Assembly: GCF_024753285.1 (NCBI RefSeq)
Contig: NZ_JANUGW010000007.1
Location: 124,001 to 188,000, forward strand
Length of the DNA: 64,000 bases
Source: Massilia pinisoli
Lineage (GTDB): Bacteria; Pseudomonadota; Gammaproteobacteria; Burkholderiales; Burkholderiaceae_D
Reading direction: 5' to 3'
Of this stretch, positions 48,660 to 59,200 are shown piece by piece. How positions within the stretch are numbered: the stretch's first letter is position 1; each line of letters begins with the position of its first letter. Made by a program: the position numbers and the translations under genes. The notes below the pieces were generated by a model. It ran no database searches, was not told the DNA's origin, and worked only from the letters and a program-made list of their open reading frames with translations.

Positions 48660-50240
48660 TTACGGCGCGGCTGGCCGGGTGCCGTCCGGCAGTGGTTGCG
48701 CCGGGGGCACGGGGCGCTTGTCCGGCGCCGGCAGGTGCATCACCGCCGTGGTCCCGACGGCGGCGCCCCTGTCGTCCGTCACCGTGACCGTCGCCAGCGC
48801 AACGGGGGCGGCAGGGGCGGCGCCGGGACGGCCGTGCGCCGCGCACCAGCGCGCCAGCGCATCCGCTTCGGCCTGCAGCACCCGTTCGACGTCGTGGTAT
48901 TCGGGCAGGTTCATCGTGCCGCAGCACGCACGCCGGTCCTGGCGGGCGCCGGGCGCGTCCGTCACGAGGGGCGCCAGCCGGAGGCCGGCCGGATGGTCGC
49001 CCGCGAAGCCGGCCGGGACGGCGAACACCTCGCGCTGGGCGAAGCGGTCGCGGATGGCGTTGACGACTGCTTGCGGCTTGCCGTCGTCGCCTGCGATGCG
49101 CAGCATCTCGTTGGCCACGTCGGCGAAACTCGCGGCCGCGTCCGGCGCGGCGATCAGGGCACGCAGCACGAGCCCGCGCAGCCAGCCGGCCACGCGGTGC
49201 AGCACGCTGGCGCAATCTTCCAGGGCCGGATCGCGCTCGAGGGCGAACACGTCGGCGAGGATGTCGTAGACGGCGCCAGTGAACACCTGCGAGATCGCGT
49301 GCACCTCGGTGCCCGCCTGCGACAAGGTGAGGTCGTTGTCGGCATTGCGCAGGCCCGTCGTGCTGCCGAGGGCGAGGCCGAACTGCTCCGCGATGTCGGC
49401 CAGGAACGTCTTGTCGTGCAAATGGGCCTTCGTCTGGGCGACGACGGCCTCGCACTGGTCGAGCTGCGACAGCGCAAGGAAGATCGCCGTCAGGTCGCCG
49501 AACGATTCGTGCAGGCCCCCCGTCTGCGGCGGATTGCCGGCATGCAGCCATTGCGGCTTGAGGCCGTCCAGCACGGCGTGGCCCGTCTCGTGCGAGACGA
49601 TGTCGAACGAGCGGCACGTGTACACGCGCGCCGTCGCGCCATTGGGCACGAAGTCGCCGAATTTCAGGCAGGCCTGGTTGCGGCTGTAATAGGCGTTCAT
49701 CACGTTCGGCAGGCCGTATGGCCAGACTTGCAGCGGCGTCGTGTCCGTGGCGCTGTTCCAGTGCCAGGGCAGGGGCATCGGATTGCCGGCCGTGGACAGC
49801 GCGCGCTGGTACATGGTCAGCGTCTGGCGCACGACGGCGAACGTGTGGACGGCGTCGAACTGCGGGGTGTCCGGCATCGTCACGAAGTCGCCGAAGGCAT
49901 TCGGTTCGACCGGCGGCATGCCGGGCTCGCTTGACGCCAGCACGATGCGCGCGTCGCGCGGCCCCGCCAGCACGACGCCGGGCAGGAAGGCCTTGCGCGT
50001 GCCGATCTCGTCCACCGACGGGTCCTGCTTCCACATCAGCACGCGCGCGCCCGACGCGTAGGGCTCGGCCGGCACGCCCGTCTCGGACGGCGACGCGCTG
50101 CCGGGGCCGGCCTGCAGCCGCGGCCGGCCTGGCTGGTCGAGCAGTTGCGCGGCCTTGCGGTGCTGGCGGTACGGGGCGCTGGGCGTCGGCACGAAACCGA
50201 CGGGCGGCTGCGGGTGCCGGGTGGGGGCGGATGAGTCCAT
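48660..50240 (-). CDS. Thermolysin-like (gluzincin) metallopeptidase, no signal peptide
   Basis: The 526-residue protein has the zinc motif HETGHAVLDGL and downstream GLHESFGDLTAIF, whose Glu is the third ligand in M4/M36-type peptidases. ATG 50240 follows an AAGGAGG site. No signal peptide or M4 propeptide is seen; the N-terminus is proline-rich and polar. The C-terminal part (about 380-526) has no recognised domain. It may be cytoplasmic or secreted by another route. The family is often annotated only as 'peptidase'. Confidence 0.75.
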   Translation of the reverse strand: MDSSAPTRHPQPPVGFVPTPSAPYRQHRKAAQLLDQPGRPRLQAGPGSASPSETGVPAEPYASGARVLMWKQDPSVDEIGTRKAFLPGVVLAGPRDARIVLASSEPGMPPVEPNAFGDFVTMPDTPQFDAVHTFAVVRQTLTMYQRALSTAGNPMPLPWHWNSATDTTPLQVWPYGLPNVMNAYYSRNQACLKFGDFVPNGATARVYTCRSFDIVSHETGHAVLDGLKPQWLHAGNPPQTGGLHESFGDLTAIFLALSQLDQCEAVVAQTKAHLHDKTFLADIAEQFGLALGSTTGLRNADNDLTLSQAGTEVHAISQVFTGAVYDILADVFALERDPALEDCASVLHRVAGWLRGLVLRALIAAPDAAASFADVANEMLRIAGDDGKPQAVVNAIRDRFAQREVFAVPAGFAGDHPAGLRLAPLVTDAPGARQDRRACCGTMNLPEYHDVERVLQAEADALARWCAAHGRPGAAPAAPVALATVTVTDDRGAAVGTTAVMHLPAPDKRPVPPAQPLPDGTRPAAP

Positions 50241-50378
50241 GGTCGCTTCCTCCTTGGTGGGTACGAGGAATGGTCGCGCCCCGCCCGGTGTGGGCATTGA
50301 GACTCATCAATTGACCTTTGCGCCCGCCAACTGGCATCATGGCGGGCTTGTTTGATTTGAATCAGTAAGGAAAGCCGA

Positions 50379-50660
50379 ATGCCGGACATCAGCATCACCC
50401 AGCCGCACAGCCTGAGCCAGACCGACGCGCGCGCCGCCGCGCAAAAGGTCGCCGACAAGCTGGCCCGCGAATATGGATTGCAGTGCAAGTGGGAAGGGGA
50501 CGTGCTGCGGTTCGCACGCAGCGGCGTGGAGGGGGCGCTCACCCTCGGCGAGCGCCAGGCCGCCTTGCGCATCCAGCTGGGCTTCCTGATGAGCGCTTTC
50601 GCATCCACCATCGAGCAGAAGGTGGCGGAAAGCATGCGCAAGACGTTTACGGTTGCCTGA
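50379..50660 (+). CDS. Polyhydroxyalkanoic acid system (PHA granule region) family protein
   Basis: The 93-residue protein matches the PHA_gran_rgn family: DISITQPHSLSQTDARAAAQKVADKLAREYGL, then KWEGDVLRFARSGVEGAL and the amphipathic C-terminus AFASTIEQKVAESMRKTF. Members occur near PHA genes and phasins and may be granule-associated. A PHB depolymerase lies 4 kb away. The start follows GTAAGGAAAG. Confidence 0.87.
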   Translation: MPDISITQPHSLSQTDARAAAQKVADKLAREYGLQCKWEGDVLRFARSGVEGALTLGERQAALRIQLGFLMSAFASTIEQKVAESMRKTFTVA

Positions 50661-50918
50661 TCAGGCGTCCTTCAATTCTTCGATCAGGTCGACGTACTGC
50701 TGCATCGCCTCGTCCTGCGAGGTGCCTTTCAGCGCGGCCCATGCGTCGTACTTGGCGCGGCCGACCATGTCGGTGAAGCCGGGACGCTCGCCCGTGACGT
50801 CGCCGCTCGAACCCTGCTTGAACAGGGCGTAGATCTTCAGCAGGGTCATGTTGTCCGGGCGCTCGGGCAGGTTCTTCGAATCGAGCTGGGCCTGGGCGAA
50901 TTGGTCTTGCAAACTCAT
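50661..50918 (-). CDS. Acyl-CoA-binding protein (ACBP)
   Basis: The 85-residue protein has the ACBP fold with LLKIYALFKQGSSGDV and KYDAWAALKGTSQDEAMQQYV, including the Tyr/Lys residues that bind acyl-CoA. ATG 50918 gives the standard length. It pools acyl-CoA esters. It abuts the convergent PHA-family gene with no gap between the two stop codons. Confidence 0.94.
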   Translation of the reverse strand: MSLQDQFAQAQLDSKNLPERPDNMTLLKIYALFKQGSSGDVTGERPGFTDMVGRAKYDAWAALKGTSQDEAMQQYVDLIEELKDA

Positions 50919-51037
50919 GGTGATTCCTTTCGACGGATGCGTGTTCTTGCCGTGTATGGAAGGCAATACTTCGCGCATCTTAGCGCATCGTGCGCCGAAT
51001 CACGGGGGATTGGACGGGATTTTAGAGGTGGCGCTCG

Positions 51038-51068
51038 GTAGGGTGGACGGCACAGCCGTCCACCCTAC
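51038..51068. repeat. Interspersed palindromic repeat, copy D (perfect hairpin)
   Basis: GTAGGGTGGACGGC-ACA-GCCGTCCACCCTAC: 14-bp arms around a 3-nt centre, the most symmetrical copy in the window. It lies in the space between the ACBP and FKBP genes and does not supply a stop codon. Confidence 0.88.
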
Positions 51069-51087
51069 CGGCTGCGGCGCCAACAGA

Positions 51088-51444
51088 TCAAACGTCCAGC
51101 AGTTCGACGTCGAAGATCAGGGTCGCGTTCGGCGGAATCACGCCGCCGGCGCCGCGTGCGCCATAGCCCAGGCTCGCAGGGATGATCAGGCGGCGCGCAC
51201 CGCCCACCTTCATGCCCTGCACGCCTTCGTCCCAGCCGCGGATCACGTGGCCCGCGCCCAGCGGGAACTGGAACGGATCGTTGCGGTCCTTGCTGGAATC
51301 GAACTTGACGCCCTGGCTGCCGTCGTCGTTTTGCAGCCAGCCGGTGTAGTGCACGGTCACGTAGTTGCCGGCCTTCGCTTCGGCGCCGCTGCCGACGACG
51401 GTGTCTTCATATTGCAGGCCGGAATTCGTGGTGGTGATGGACAT
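51088..51444 (-). CDS. FKBP-type peptidyl-prolyl cis-trans isomerase
   Basis: The 118-residue single-domain FKBP shows VTVHYTGWLQNDDG, KFDSSKDRNDPFQFPLG, VIRGWDEGVQGMKVGG and the C-terminal GVIPPNATLIFDVELL. ATG 51444 gives a complete family domain and no signal peptide, so it acts in the cytoplasm. It assists protein folding. Confidence 0.95.
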   Translation of the reverse strand: MSITTTNSGLQYEDTVVGSGAEAKAGNYVTVHYTGWLQNDDGSQGVKFDSSKDRNDPFQFPLGAGHVIRGWDEGVQGMKVGGARRLIIPASLGYGARGAGGVIPPNATLIFDVELLDV

Positions 51445-51629
51445 GGTTTTCCCTTGTTGTTCAGAGTGAAAGGCGATTGTAGTGCATGGCCTGACAATCT
51501 GCCATTGACGTCCTGTCCACTGTGTTGCGGCGGCGCGCCGCTCGTGTGCGATTCTGGCGCCAGACGCTACGGGCTGTTCATGTTTCCTCGTAGAATAAAG
51601 CTTTCCTTTCTCGGACTTCCGCCCGTTCC

Positions 51630-52601
51630 ATGCTGCGTCGCTTCCGCAAGTCACTCATCACCGGTTTCGTCTTGTTTTCGGCCATCCACGCGGCCCAGGC
51701 GAACGTCGTCGTCGTGCTCAATTCGAAAGACGCCACCGTCCAGCTGCTCGACCAGGCGACGGGTGCCGACAACGGCACGTTCGCCGTCGGCAAGGAGCCG
51801 CACCACCTGATGGCCACGCCGGACAACAAGTCCGTGATCGTCGCCAGTTCCGCCGGCAACGAGCTGATCTTCCTCGACCCGGTCACGGGCAAGGTGCAGC
51901 GCCGCCTGACGGACGTGCTCGACCCGTACCAGATCGGCTTCTCGCCGGACCAGAAGTGGTTCGTGTCGGCCGCGCTGCGCCTGGACCGCGTCGACGTCTA
52001 CAAATACGACGGCGGCAACCTCACGCTCAGCAAGCGCCTCCCGCTCGCGCGCATGCCGAGCCACATCGCGTTCGACGCGGCCAGCACGACGGCGTTCGTC
52101 ACGCAGCAGGGCAGCGACCAGGTCAGCGCCATCGACCTGAAAACGCAGACCGTCAGGTGGACGCTACCGGTCGGCAAGCTCCCGGCCGGCATCACGATGA
52201 CGCCGGACGACAAATACCTGCTGGTCGGGATCATGGGGAGCGACTACGTCGAGGTGATCGACTGGCGCGCGCAGAAGACCGTCAAGCGCATCAAGACGGG
52301 CGACGGCGCCCACAACTTCCGCGCCACCGGCGACCGCCGCCACGTGTTCGTGTCGAACCGCACGCAGAACTCGATTTCCGTCATCGACCAGGTCACGCTG
52401 GAGAACGTCGGGATGATCCCCGTGCCGGGCGGTCCGGACTGCATGGAATTGACGAACGACGGCAAGACCCTGTGGGTGACCCTGCGCTGGATCAAGAAGG
52501 TGGCCGTCATCGACGTCGCCAGCCGCAAGGTGGTCAAGCTGATTCCCGTGGGCCGCTCGCCGCACGGCGTCTTCTTCGCCAACGCGGCGCCGCGGCTCTG
52601 A
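51630..52601 (+). CDS. Exported YncE-like beta-propeller protein
   Basis: The 323-residue protein has a signal peptide (ending HAAQA near residue 24) and repeated propeller blades such as PHHLMATPDNKSVIVASSAG, PAGITMTPDDKYLLVGIMG and PHGVFFANAAP. This is the YncE/cytochrome D1-like family. No heme motif is present. Its stop overlaps the next start codon (TGATG), so it forms an operon with a deacetylase-like gene; a cell-envelope role is inferred. Confidence 0.85.
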   Translation: MLRRFRKSLITGFVLFSAIHAAQANVVVVLNSKDATVQLLDQATGADNGTFAVGKEPHHLMATPDNKSVIVASSAGNELIFLDPVTGKVQRRLTDVLDPYQIGFSPDQKWFVSAALRLDRVDVYKYDGGNLTLSKRLPLARMPSHIAFDAASTTAFVTQQGSDQVSAIDLKTQTVRWTLPVGKLPAGITMTPDDKYLLVGIMGSDYVEVIDWRAQKTVKRIKTGDGAHNFRATGDRRHVFVSNRTQNSISVIDQVTLENVGMIPVPGGPDCMELTNDGKTLWVTLRWIKKVAVIDVASRKVVKLIPVGRSPHGVFFANAAPRL

Positions 52602-53386
52602 TGGTGCGCGCGTCGCATGCCGCCGCCATCGTGTTGCTGGCGGCTACGTCGATTGCTCAGGTCGGAGCACAGGCTGCCGATGCACCGGCGTGCCGCGGCA
52701 CGATCTACCTGACGTTCGACACGGGCAGCCAGTCGCAGGCCGAGCTGATCGCCGACACGCTGCGCCGCCACCACATCCAGGCGACGTTCTTCCTCGCCAA
52801 CGAGAAGACGGTGCGCGGCGACTGGTCGCTCGATCCGTCCTGGGCCGATTTCTGGAAGGCGCGCGTCGCGGAAGGCCATGCGTTCGGCACGCACACGTTC
52901 GACCACGTGTATTTCCAACGCGACGAGGCGGACGGCCGCATCGTCGTCAAGCCGCAGTTCGGCGCGCACGCTGGCCAGCGCCTGACGTGGACGCAGCAGC
53001 AGTATTGCGACGAGCTGCGCCGCGTCGATACGCGTTTCCAGCAACTGACGGGCCGCCATCTCGACCCGATCTTCCGCACGCCCGGCGGCCACAGCTCGCC
53101 CAACATCCTGGCCGCCGCGCGGGCCTGCGGCTACCGGCACGTGGGCTGGGCGCCGGCCGGGTTCTCGGGCGACGAGACGTCCAGCGACACATTCCCCAAC
53201 GCGCTGCTGCTGAAGCGTGCGCTGGACAAGCTGAAGGACGGCGACATCTTCATGGCCCACATGGGGATATGGTCGCGCAAGGACCCGTGGATGCCGGCGA
53301 ACCTGGAGCCGCTGATCACGGGGCTCGAGCATAAAGGCTTCTGTTTCGCTACACTGAAGGCGCACCCGGACTACCGCGCGCACTGA
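52601..53386 (+). CDS. Exported polysaccharide deacetylase-like (NodB) protein
   Basis: The 261-residue protein has a signal peptide (ending VGAQA) and a NodB domain: IYLTFDTGSQSQAELIADTL, AFGTHTFDHVY (metal His pair), FRTPGGHSS and GDIFMAHMG. The first motif reads TFDTG where classical enzymes have TFDDG, so the usual second Asp metal ligand is replaced by Thr. It may be a variant or weakly active deacetylase acting on envelope polysaccharide. It is translationally coupled to the YncE-like gene. Confidence 0.85.
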   Translation: MVRASHAAAIVLLAATSIAQVGAQAADAPACRGTIYLTFDTGSQSQAELIADTLRRHHIQATFFLANEKTVRGDWSLDPSWADFWKARVAEGHAFGTHTFDHVYFQRDEADGRIVVKPQFGAHAGQRLTWTQQQYCDELRRVDTRFQQLTGRHLDPIFRTPGGHSSPNILAAARACGYRHVGWAPAGFSGDETSSDTFPNALLLKRALDKLKDGDIFMAHMGIWSRKDPWMPANLEPLITGLEHKGFCFATLKAHPDYRAH

Positions 53387-53405
53387 TTCCGTCACTCGCA
53401 AAAAC

Positions 53406-54401
53406 ATGATCCAGCACTTCCTCGATTGGTTCGCCGTCCTGCAGGGATGGTTGTTCGAGCACGCGGTGGAACCCGCGCTGTTCGCGATGGGCCTCGGCGA
53501 ATACGTCGAAGACGCGTTCGACGGCGTCGAATGGTTCCTCGCGGGCGCGTGCGAGGTGGCCGCGCTGTACCTCGTGCTGCGGCCGCTGGAAGCCGTCATC
53601 CCCGCGCAGGCGATGACGGACCGCCGCGCGCGCCTGAACGATTTCGTCTACACGCTGATCCACCGCCTCGGCTTCTTCAGCATGGCCGTGTTCTTCACCT
53701 TGGACCCCGTCATGGACCGCATCGCCGCCGCGCTGCGCATGGAGGGCGTGCACCCGTTCAACCTCGAGAGCCTGATGACGGGTTTCCATCCGCTCGCGAG
53801 CTTCCTGCTGTACCTCGTCGTGCTGGACTTCTTCGATTACTGGCTCCACCGCGGCCAGCATAAATTCCGCTGGTGGTGGGCGCTGCACAGCCTGCACCAC
53901 AGCCAGCCGAACATGAACCTGTGGAGCGACGACCGCAACCACCTGCTGGACGACTTGCTGCGCGACGTCTACATGGCCGTGCTGGCGCTCGCGATCGGCG
54001 TGGCGCCGAGCCAGTACGTGCTGCTCGTCTCCGTGTCGCGCGCGCTGCAAAGCCTGCAGCACGCGAACGTGCGCATCCACTTCGGCCGCCTGGGCGAACG
54101 CCTGCTCGTGTCGCCGCGCTTCCACCGCACGCACCACGCCGTCGGCATCGGCCACGAATCGCGCGGCAGCGAACTGGGTGGCTGCAATTTCGGCGTGCTG
54201 CTGCCCGTGTGGGACCAGCTCTTCGGCACCGCCAACTTCGCCGCCGGCTGGCCCGGCACGGGCGTGCGCGACCAGTTCCCGCGCACCAATCCGGACGGCA
54301 CGATCCGCCCGGGACGCGACTACGGCCGCGGGTTCTGGCGCCAGCAATGGCTCGGCCTCGCGCGCCTCGTGGAAGCCGGCCGCCGGCGCGGCGCCGCATG
54401 A
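53406..54401 (+). CDS. Sterol desaturase / fatty acid hydroxylase superfamily protein
   Basis: The 331-residue membrane protein has several helices and the di-iron His clusters of the superfamily: HRGQH, LHSLHHSQ and FHRTHH. It is likely to hydroxylate or desaturate a lipid. It lies 19 bp after the deacetylase and its stop overlaps the next gene (ATGA), which suggests an operon shaping the envelope. Substrate unknown. Confidence 0.88.
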   Translation: MIQHFLDWFAVLQGWLFEHAVEPALFAMGLGEYVEDAFDGVEWFLAGACEVAALYLVLRPLEAVIPAQAMTDRRARLNDFVYTLIHRLGFFSMAVFFTLDPVMDRIAAALRMEGVHPFNLESLMTGFHPLASFLLYLVVLDFFDYWLHRGQHKFRWWWALHSLHHSQPNMNLWSDDRNHLLDDLLRDVYMAVLALAIGVAPSQYVLLVSVSRALQSLQHANVRIHFGRLGERLLVSPRFHRTHHAVGIGHESRGSELGGCNFGVLLPVWDQLFGTANFAAGWPGTGVRDQFPRTNPDGTIRPGRDYGRGFWRQQWLGLARLVEAGRRRGAA

Positions 54402-55201
54402 TCCGCCCCGTCGCCATCGCCTACGGCCGCGCGCTGCGCTCGCAGTTCTCGGCGCGGATGCTGCTGCTGTCCGTCGTGCCGCTGCTGCTGTCGCTGGCCC
54501 TGTGGGGCGGCCTGTTGTACGCGGGCATGCAGCCGCTGCTCGACTGGTTGCACGCGCTGTTCGCCGACGACGGCCTGTTCGAGACGAGCGGCAGCATCCT
54601 CGCCACCCTGGGCCTCGGCTTCCTGAAGACGCTCGTGATCCCGCTCGTCGCGATGCTCGTGCTGCTGCCGCTGATGATCATCACGTCGCTGCTGTTCATC
54701 GGCGTGGGCGCCATGCCGGCCATCGCGCGCCACGTCAGCCGCGTGCAATTCCCGACGCTCGAGCGCAAGGAGGGCGGCAGCTTCCTGGGCAGCCTCGGTA
54801 TCAACCTGTCCGCCATCGTCGTGTTCGCGCTGCTGTGGCTCGTGACGTTGCCGCTGTACGCACTGGCGCCGCTGGCGCTCGTCGTGCAGGCCGTGCTGTG
54901 GGGCTGGCTGACGGCGCGCGTGATGACGTACGACGCGCTCGCCATCCACGCGAGCCTCGAGGAGCGCCGCACGATCGTGCACGCGCACCGGCGCTCGCTG
55001 CTGCTGATCGGCACCGTGTCCGGCCTGCTCGGCGCTGTGCCGGGCGTGGCATGGATCGGCGGCGCGCTGTTCTCGGTGGTGCTGTTTCCCTTCCTGGCCG
55101 TGCTGTCGATCTGGCTGTACCTCGTGATTTTCATTTTCACGGGCCTGTGGTTCCAGTACTTCTGCCTGCAGGCGCTGGCCGACCTGCGCGCCAACTCCTG
55201 A
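54398..55201 (+). CDS. EI24/CysZ-like membrane protein
   Basis: The 267-residue protein has about five to six helices and the arrangement of the EI24 domain family (LLLSVVPLLLSLALWGGLLY; GLLGAVPGVAWIGGALFSVV). CysZ sulphate transporters belong to this family, but no sulphur genes are nearby. The ATG overlaps the stop of the preceding gene. Function not assignable. Confidence 0.78.
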   Translation: MIRPVAIAYGRALRSQFSARMLLLSVVPLLLSLALWGGLLYAGMQPLLDWLHALFADDGLFETSGSILATLGLGFLKTLVIPLVAMLVLLPLMIITSLLFIGVGAMPAIARHVSRVQFPTLERKEGGSFLGSLGINLSAIVVFALLWLVTLPLYALAPLALVVQAVLWGWLTARVMTYDALAIHASLEERRTIVHAHRRSLLLIGTVSGLLGAVPGVAWIGGALFSVVLFPFLAVLSIWLYLVIFIFTGLWFQYFCLQALADLRANS

Positions 55202-55265
55202 ACGCAACCGTACGGCGCGGCAGCCTCCGGCGCAGTGTGGCACACTGGAGCCGAAGGAGGTGTGC

Positions 55266-56066
55266 ATGTCCATCGGCCTCATCATCATCGGCGACGAGAT
55301 CCTGTCCGGAAAGCGGCGTGACCAGCACCTGCCCAAGGTGATCGACCTGCTGCGCGAGCGCGGCCTGCGCCTGTCCTGGGCCGAGATCGTCGGCGACGAA
55401 CCCGGGCGCATCACGGCGCTGCTTCGGCGGACGTTCGCCGGCCCCGACATCGTGTTTTCCTGCGGCGGCATCGGCGCCACGCCCGACGATCACACGCGCC
55501 AGTGCGCGGCCGCGGCGCTGGGCGTGCCGCTCGAACTGCATCCGGAGGGGCGCCTGCTGGTCGAGACGCGCATCCGCGAGACGGCCGGGCCCGACGCCGA
55601 CCTGAACGCGCCCGAGAACCTGCAGCGCCTCAGGATGGCGGAATTTCCCGCGGGCGCGCAACTGATCCCGAATCCGTACAACCGCATCCCCGGCTTCACG
55701 GTCGAGCGCCACCATTTCGTGCCCGGCTTTCCCGTGATGGCGTGGCCGATGATCGCGTGGGTGCTCGACACGCTGTATGCCGACCGCTTCCACCGCGAAC
55801 CGCAGGCGGAACAGGCGTTGCTGGTGTACGGGCAGGCCGAGGCCGCGCTCACGCCGCTGATGGAAGCGCTGGAAGCGCGCCATCCCGGCGTGCGCGTGTT
55901 CAGCCTGCCCAGCGTGGGCGATGCGCACACGCGGCGCCACATCGAACTGGGGGTGAAAGGCGAGCCCGGACAGGTCGCCGCGGCATGGGCCGACATGTGC
56001 GCGGAACTGGAACGTATGGAAGTGGAAACACAGGCGTTGCGGCCCGTGGACAGTCGGGCAAACTGA
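55266..56066 (+). CDS. Molybdopterin-binding (MoaB/CinA-like) domain protein
   Basis: The 266-residue protein has the MoCF/CinA N-terminal fold: IGLIIIGDEILSGKRRDQHL, then FSCGGIGATPDDHTRQCAAAA. This fold occurs in CinA and in molybdopterin-binding enzymes. It lacks the CinA C-terminal deamidase domain. ATG 55266 is chosen for its 5-bp spacing from AAGGAGG. The probable competence/damage-inducible annotation of such proteins is not evidence of function. Confidence 0.82.
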   Translation: MSIGLIIIGDEILSGKRRDQHLPKVIDLLRERGLRLSWAEIVGDEPGRITALLRRTFAGPDIVFSCGGIGATPDDHTRQCAAAALGVPLELHPEGRLLVETRIRETAGPDADLNAPENLQRLRMAEFPAGAQLIPNPYNRIPGFTVERHHFVPGFPVMAWPMIAWVLDTLYADRFHREPQAEQALLVYGQAEAALTPLMEALEARHPGVRVFSLPSVGDAHTRRHIELGVKGEPGQVAAAWADMCAELERMEVETQALRPVDSRAN

Positions 56067-56294
56067 GCCGTTGTTTTTTTGCGAAAATACGGGGGCGACG
56101 CCAAAAATCTGCGTGACCGGTTCCTGCGTGTCACATTGATGTGGTGGAATGGTGTCTGTGAGCAGGGGCGATCCGGAGTGAGGTCGCCGTAGCTTTGTGA
56201 ACTTTTACGACCTGGATCACTCGAACCGACCGGCAGCAAGATGGCGAGCAGGTTGACGGGATTTGCAGGCGTGTTTCAAACCGGTTGAGCCATC

Positions 56295-59200
56295 ATGGAT
56301 AGTATTCGCCGTCAACGACGGCCCCGCATCATCGCCCGCGCATTGCACCGTTTCTTTGGTGGTGCCGCGCCCGTGCAACCCTCTCTCGCCGGCGTGCCCG
56401 TCATGGCCGCCATGCAAGACGTCTCCGTTCGTACCGCGCCGACGCGCCTCGAGCCCAGTCTCGAGCCCAGTCGCGACCCCGGTGCGCCCGACGACGCCGC
56501 CACGCCCGATCCGCAGCCCGCGAAGCCCAAGAAGCGCTGGCGCAAGACCAAGCGCGGCTTGCTCGTGCTGATGTTGATCCTCGTCGCCGGCGCGTCCGCC
56601 GTCGGCGTGTACGAGAGCCGCACGTCGGCGCTCGAGGCGCGCTTCTTCGCCGGCCTGACGAAGAAGCTCACCTACCGCGTCGAGAAGGGCCCCAGCGACG
56701 CGATCCGCTTCCCGCAGGCGAGCCCGTACGACGAGCGCCTCGGCTACTCGAACCTGCCGAACTACCTGGCCAAGCTGAAGACGCGCGACTACGTCGTCGT
56801 CGAACAGGCGCGCATGTCGCCGAAGATGCTGAAGCTGGCCGACATGGGCCTGTTCGCCACGTACCGCGAAAAGACGCGCGCCGGCCTCGACATCCTCGAC
56901 TACAGCGGCGAGCCGCTGTTCTCCGCGCGCTTCCCCGAGCGCCTGTACGACCAGTTCGACGCGGCGCCGTCGCTGCTCGTGAAGAGCCTGCTGTTCATCG
57001 AGAACCGCGAGCTGCTCGACACGACCTATCCGAGACGCAACCCGGCCGTCGAATGGGACCGCTTCTCGAAAGCCGTGTTCGACAAGACCGTGCATTCCGT
57101 GGGCCTGGGCGGCGGCGGCCGCGTGGCCGGCGGCAGCACGCTCGCCACGCAGATCGAAAAGTACCGCCATTCGCCGGAAGGCCGCACGGCGTCGCTGTCC
57201 GACAAGCTGCGCCAGATGGCGTCGGCCACCTTGCGTTCCTACCTGGACGGCGAAGACACCAGCAAGACGCGTCGCCGCATCGTGCTCGAATACCTGAACA
57301 CCGTGCCGCTGTCGGCCAAGCTCGGCTACGGCGAAGTGAACGGCATTGGCGACGGCATGTGGGTCTGGTACGGCCGCGATTTCGCCGACGTCAACCGCAT
57401 CCTCAAGGGCAATCAGGTCACGCCTGAATACGCGCTCGTGTACAAGGAAGCGCTGTCGCTGATGATCGCGCAGCGCCGCCCCGCGTACTACCTGGGCGCC
57501 GGCGAGAAGGACCTGGAAATCCTCACGAATTCGCACCTGCGCGTGCTGGCGCAAGCCGGCGTCATCTCGCCGCAGTTGCGCGATGCCGCGATCGCCACCG
57601 TCCTGCACCCGGCGCTCGCGTCGGGTGTCGCGCCGCCGCCCGCGAACACGTTCGTCACGCGCAAGGCCGCCAACGCCGTGCGCAACCACCTGGCGACCCT
57701 GCTGGGCGACTCGCGCCTGTACAACCTCGACCGCCTCGACCTGTCCGTCGTGACCACGCTGAACGCCGACGCGCAGAAGGCCGTCACGGCCACCTTGCGC
57801 AAGCTGACGGACAACGCGGCCGCGGCGGAAGCGGGCCTGACGGGCAAGGGCATGCTGGGCAACGGTGACCCGTCGAAAGTCGTGTACAGCTTCACGTTGA
57901 TGGAGCGGGGCGACAAGGTGAACTACCTGCGCGTCCAGACCGACAACTACGACCAGCCGCTCGACATCAACGAGGGCGCCAAGCTCGACCTCGGCTCGAC
58001 GGCGAAGCTGCGTACGCTCACCACTTATCTCGACATCGTCGACCAGCTGCACCAGCGCTACGAGCCGATGAGCAAGGCGGAACTGGCGAAGGTCCGCATC
58101 GATCCGAAAGACCGCCTGTCGCAATGGGCCGTCGAGTACTTCCAGGCCCTGCCGGAAGGCGCCGACCGCGGCCTCGTGCCGATGCTGGGCGCGGCGATGG
58201 AGCGCAAGTACTCGGGTAATCCGGGCGAAGCGTTCTTCACGGGCGGCGGCGTGCACATCTTCGGCAACTTCAGCAAGCTGGACGACAGCCGCATCCTCAC
58301 CGTGCAGGAAGCGCTGCAGCACTCGACGAACCTCGTGTTCGTGCGCCTGATGCGCGACGTCGTGCGCTACTACATGTTCCAGCTGCCCGGCTCGTCCGCG
58401 CAGTTGCTGGCCGACGCCGACGATCCGCGCCGCGCCGAATACCTGTCGCGCTTCGCCGACCGCGAAGGCAAGGACTTCCTGGCCCGCTTCTGGAACAAGT
58501 ACCGCGGCAAGAACTGGGACGAGGTCCAGACGGCGCTGATGCAGGGCGTGCGCGTCAAGGCGTCGAAGATCGCTGCCGTGCACCGCACGATCTACCCGGA
58601 TGCGTCGCCGGCCGAGTTCGCCAAATTCGTCCACACCTACCTGCCGGCCGAGGCCGAAGTCGACGACGAGCACATCGCCAAGATGTACGACCAGTACTCG
58701 GTCGCCAACATGTCGCTTGCCGACCGCGGTTATGTCGCGTCCGTGCACCCGCTCGAGCTGTGGCTCGTCGGCTATCTGCGCACCCATCCGAAAGCGGGCT
58801 GGGACGAGGTCGTCGGCGCGTCGACGAAGGAACGCCAGGAAGTCTATTCGTGGCTGTTCAAGACGCACCGCAAGCACGCGCAGGACAAGCGCATCGCCGG
58901 CCTGATCGAGGTCGAGGCCTTCCTCAAGATCCACGCGCAGTGGAAGAAGATGGGCTATCCGTTCGATTCGCTCGTGCCGTCGTACGCGACCACGCTGGGC
59001 GCGTCCGCCGACCGTCCGATCGCACTGGCCGAGCTGATGGGCATCCTCGTCAACGGCGGCGTGCGCAAGCCCACGCAGCGCATCGATTCGCTGCACTTCG
59101 CGAAGGACACGCCGTACGAGACGCTCGTCAAGCGCGGCGACGCGGAGAAGAGCGAGCGCGTGCTGAACGCCGACGTGGCCCGTGCCGTCGTGAATGCCAT

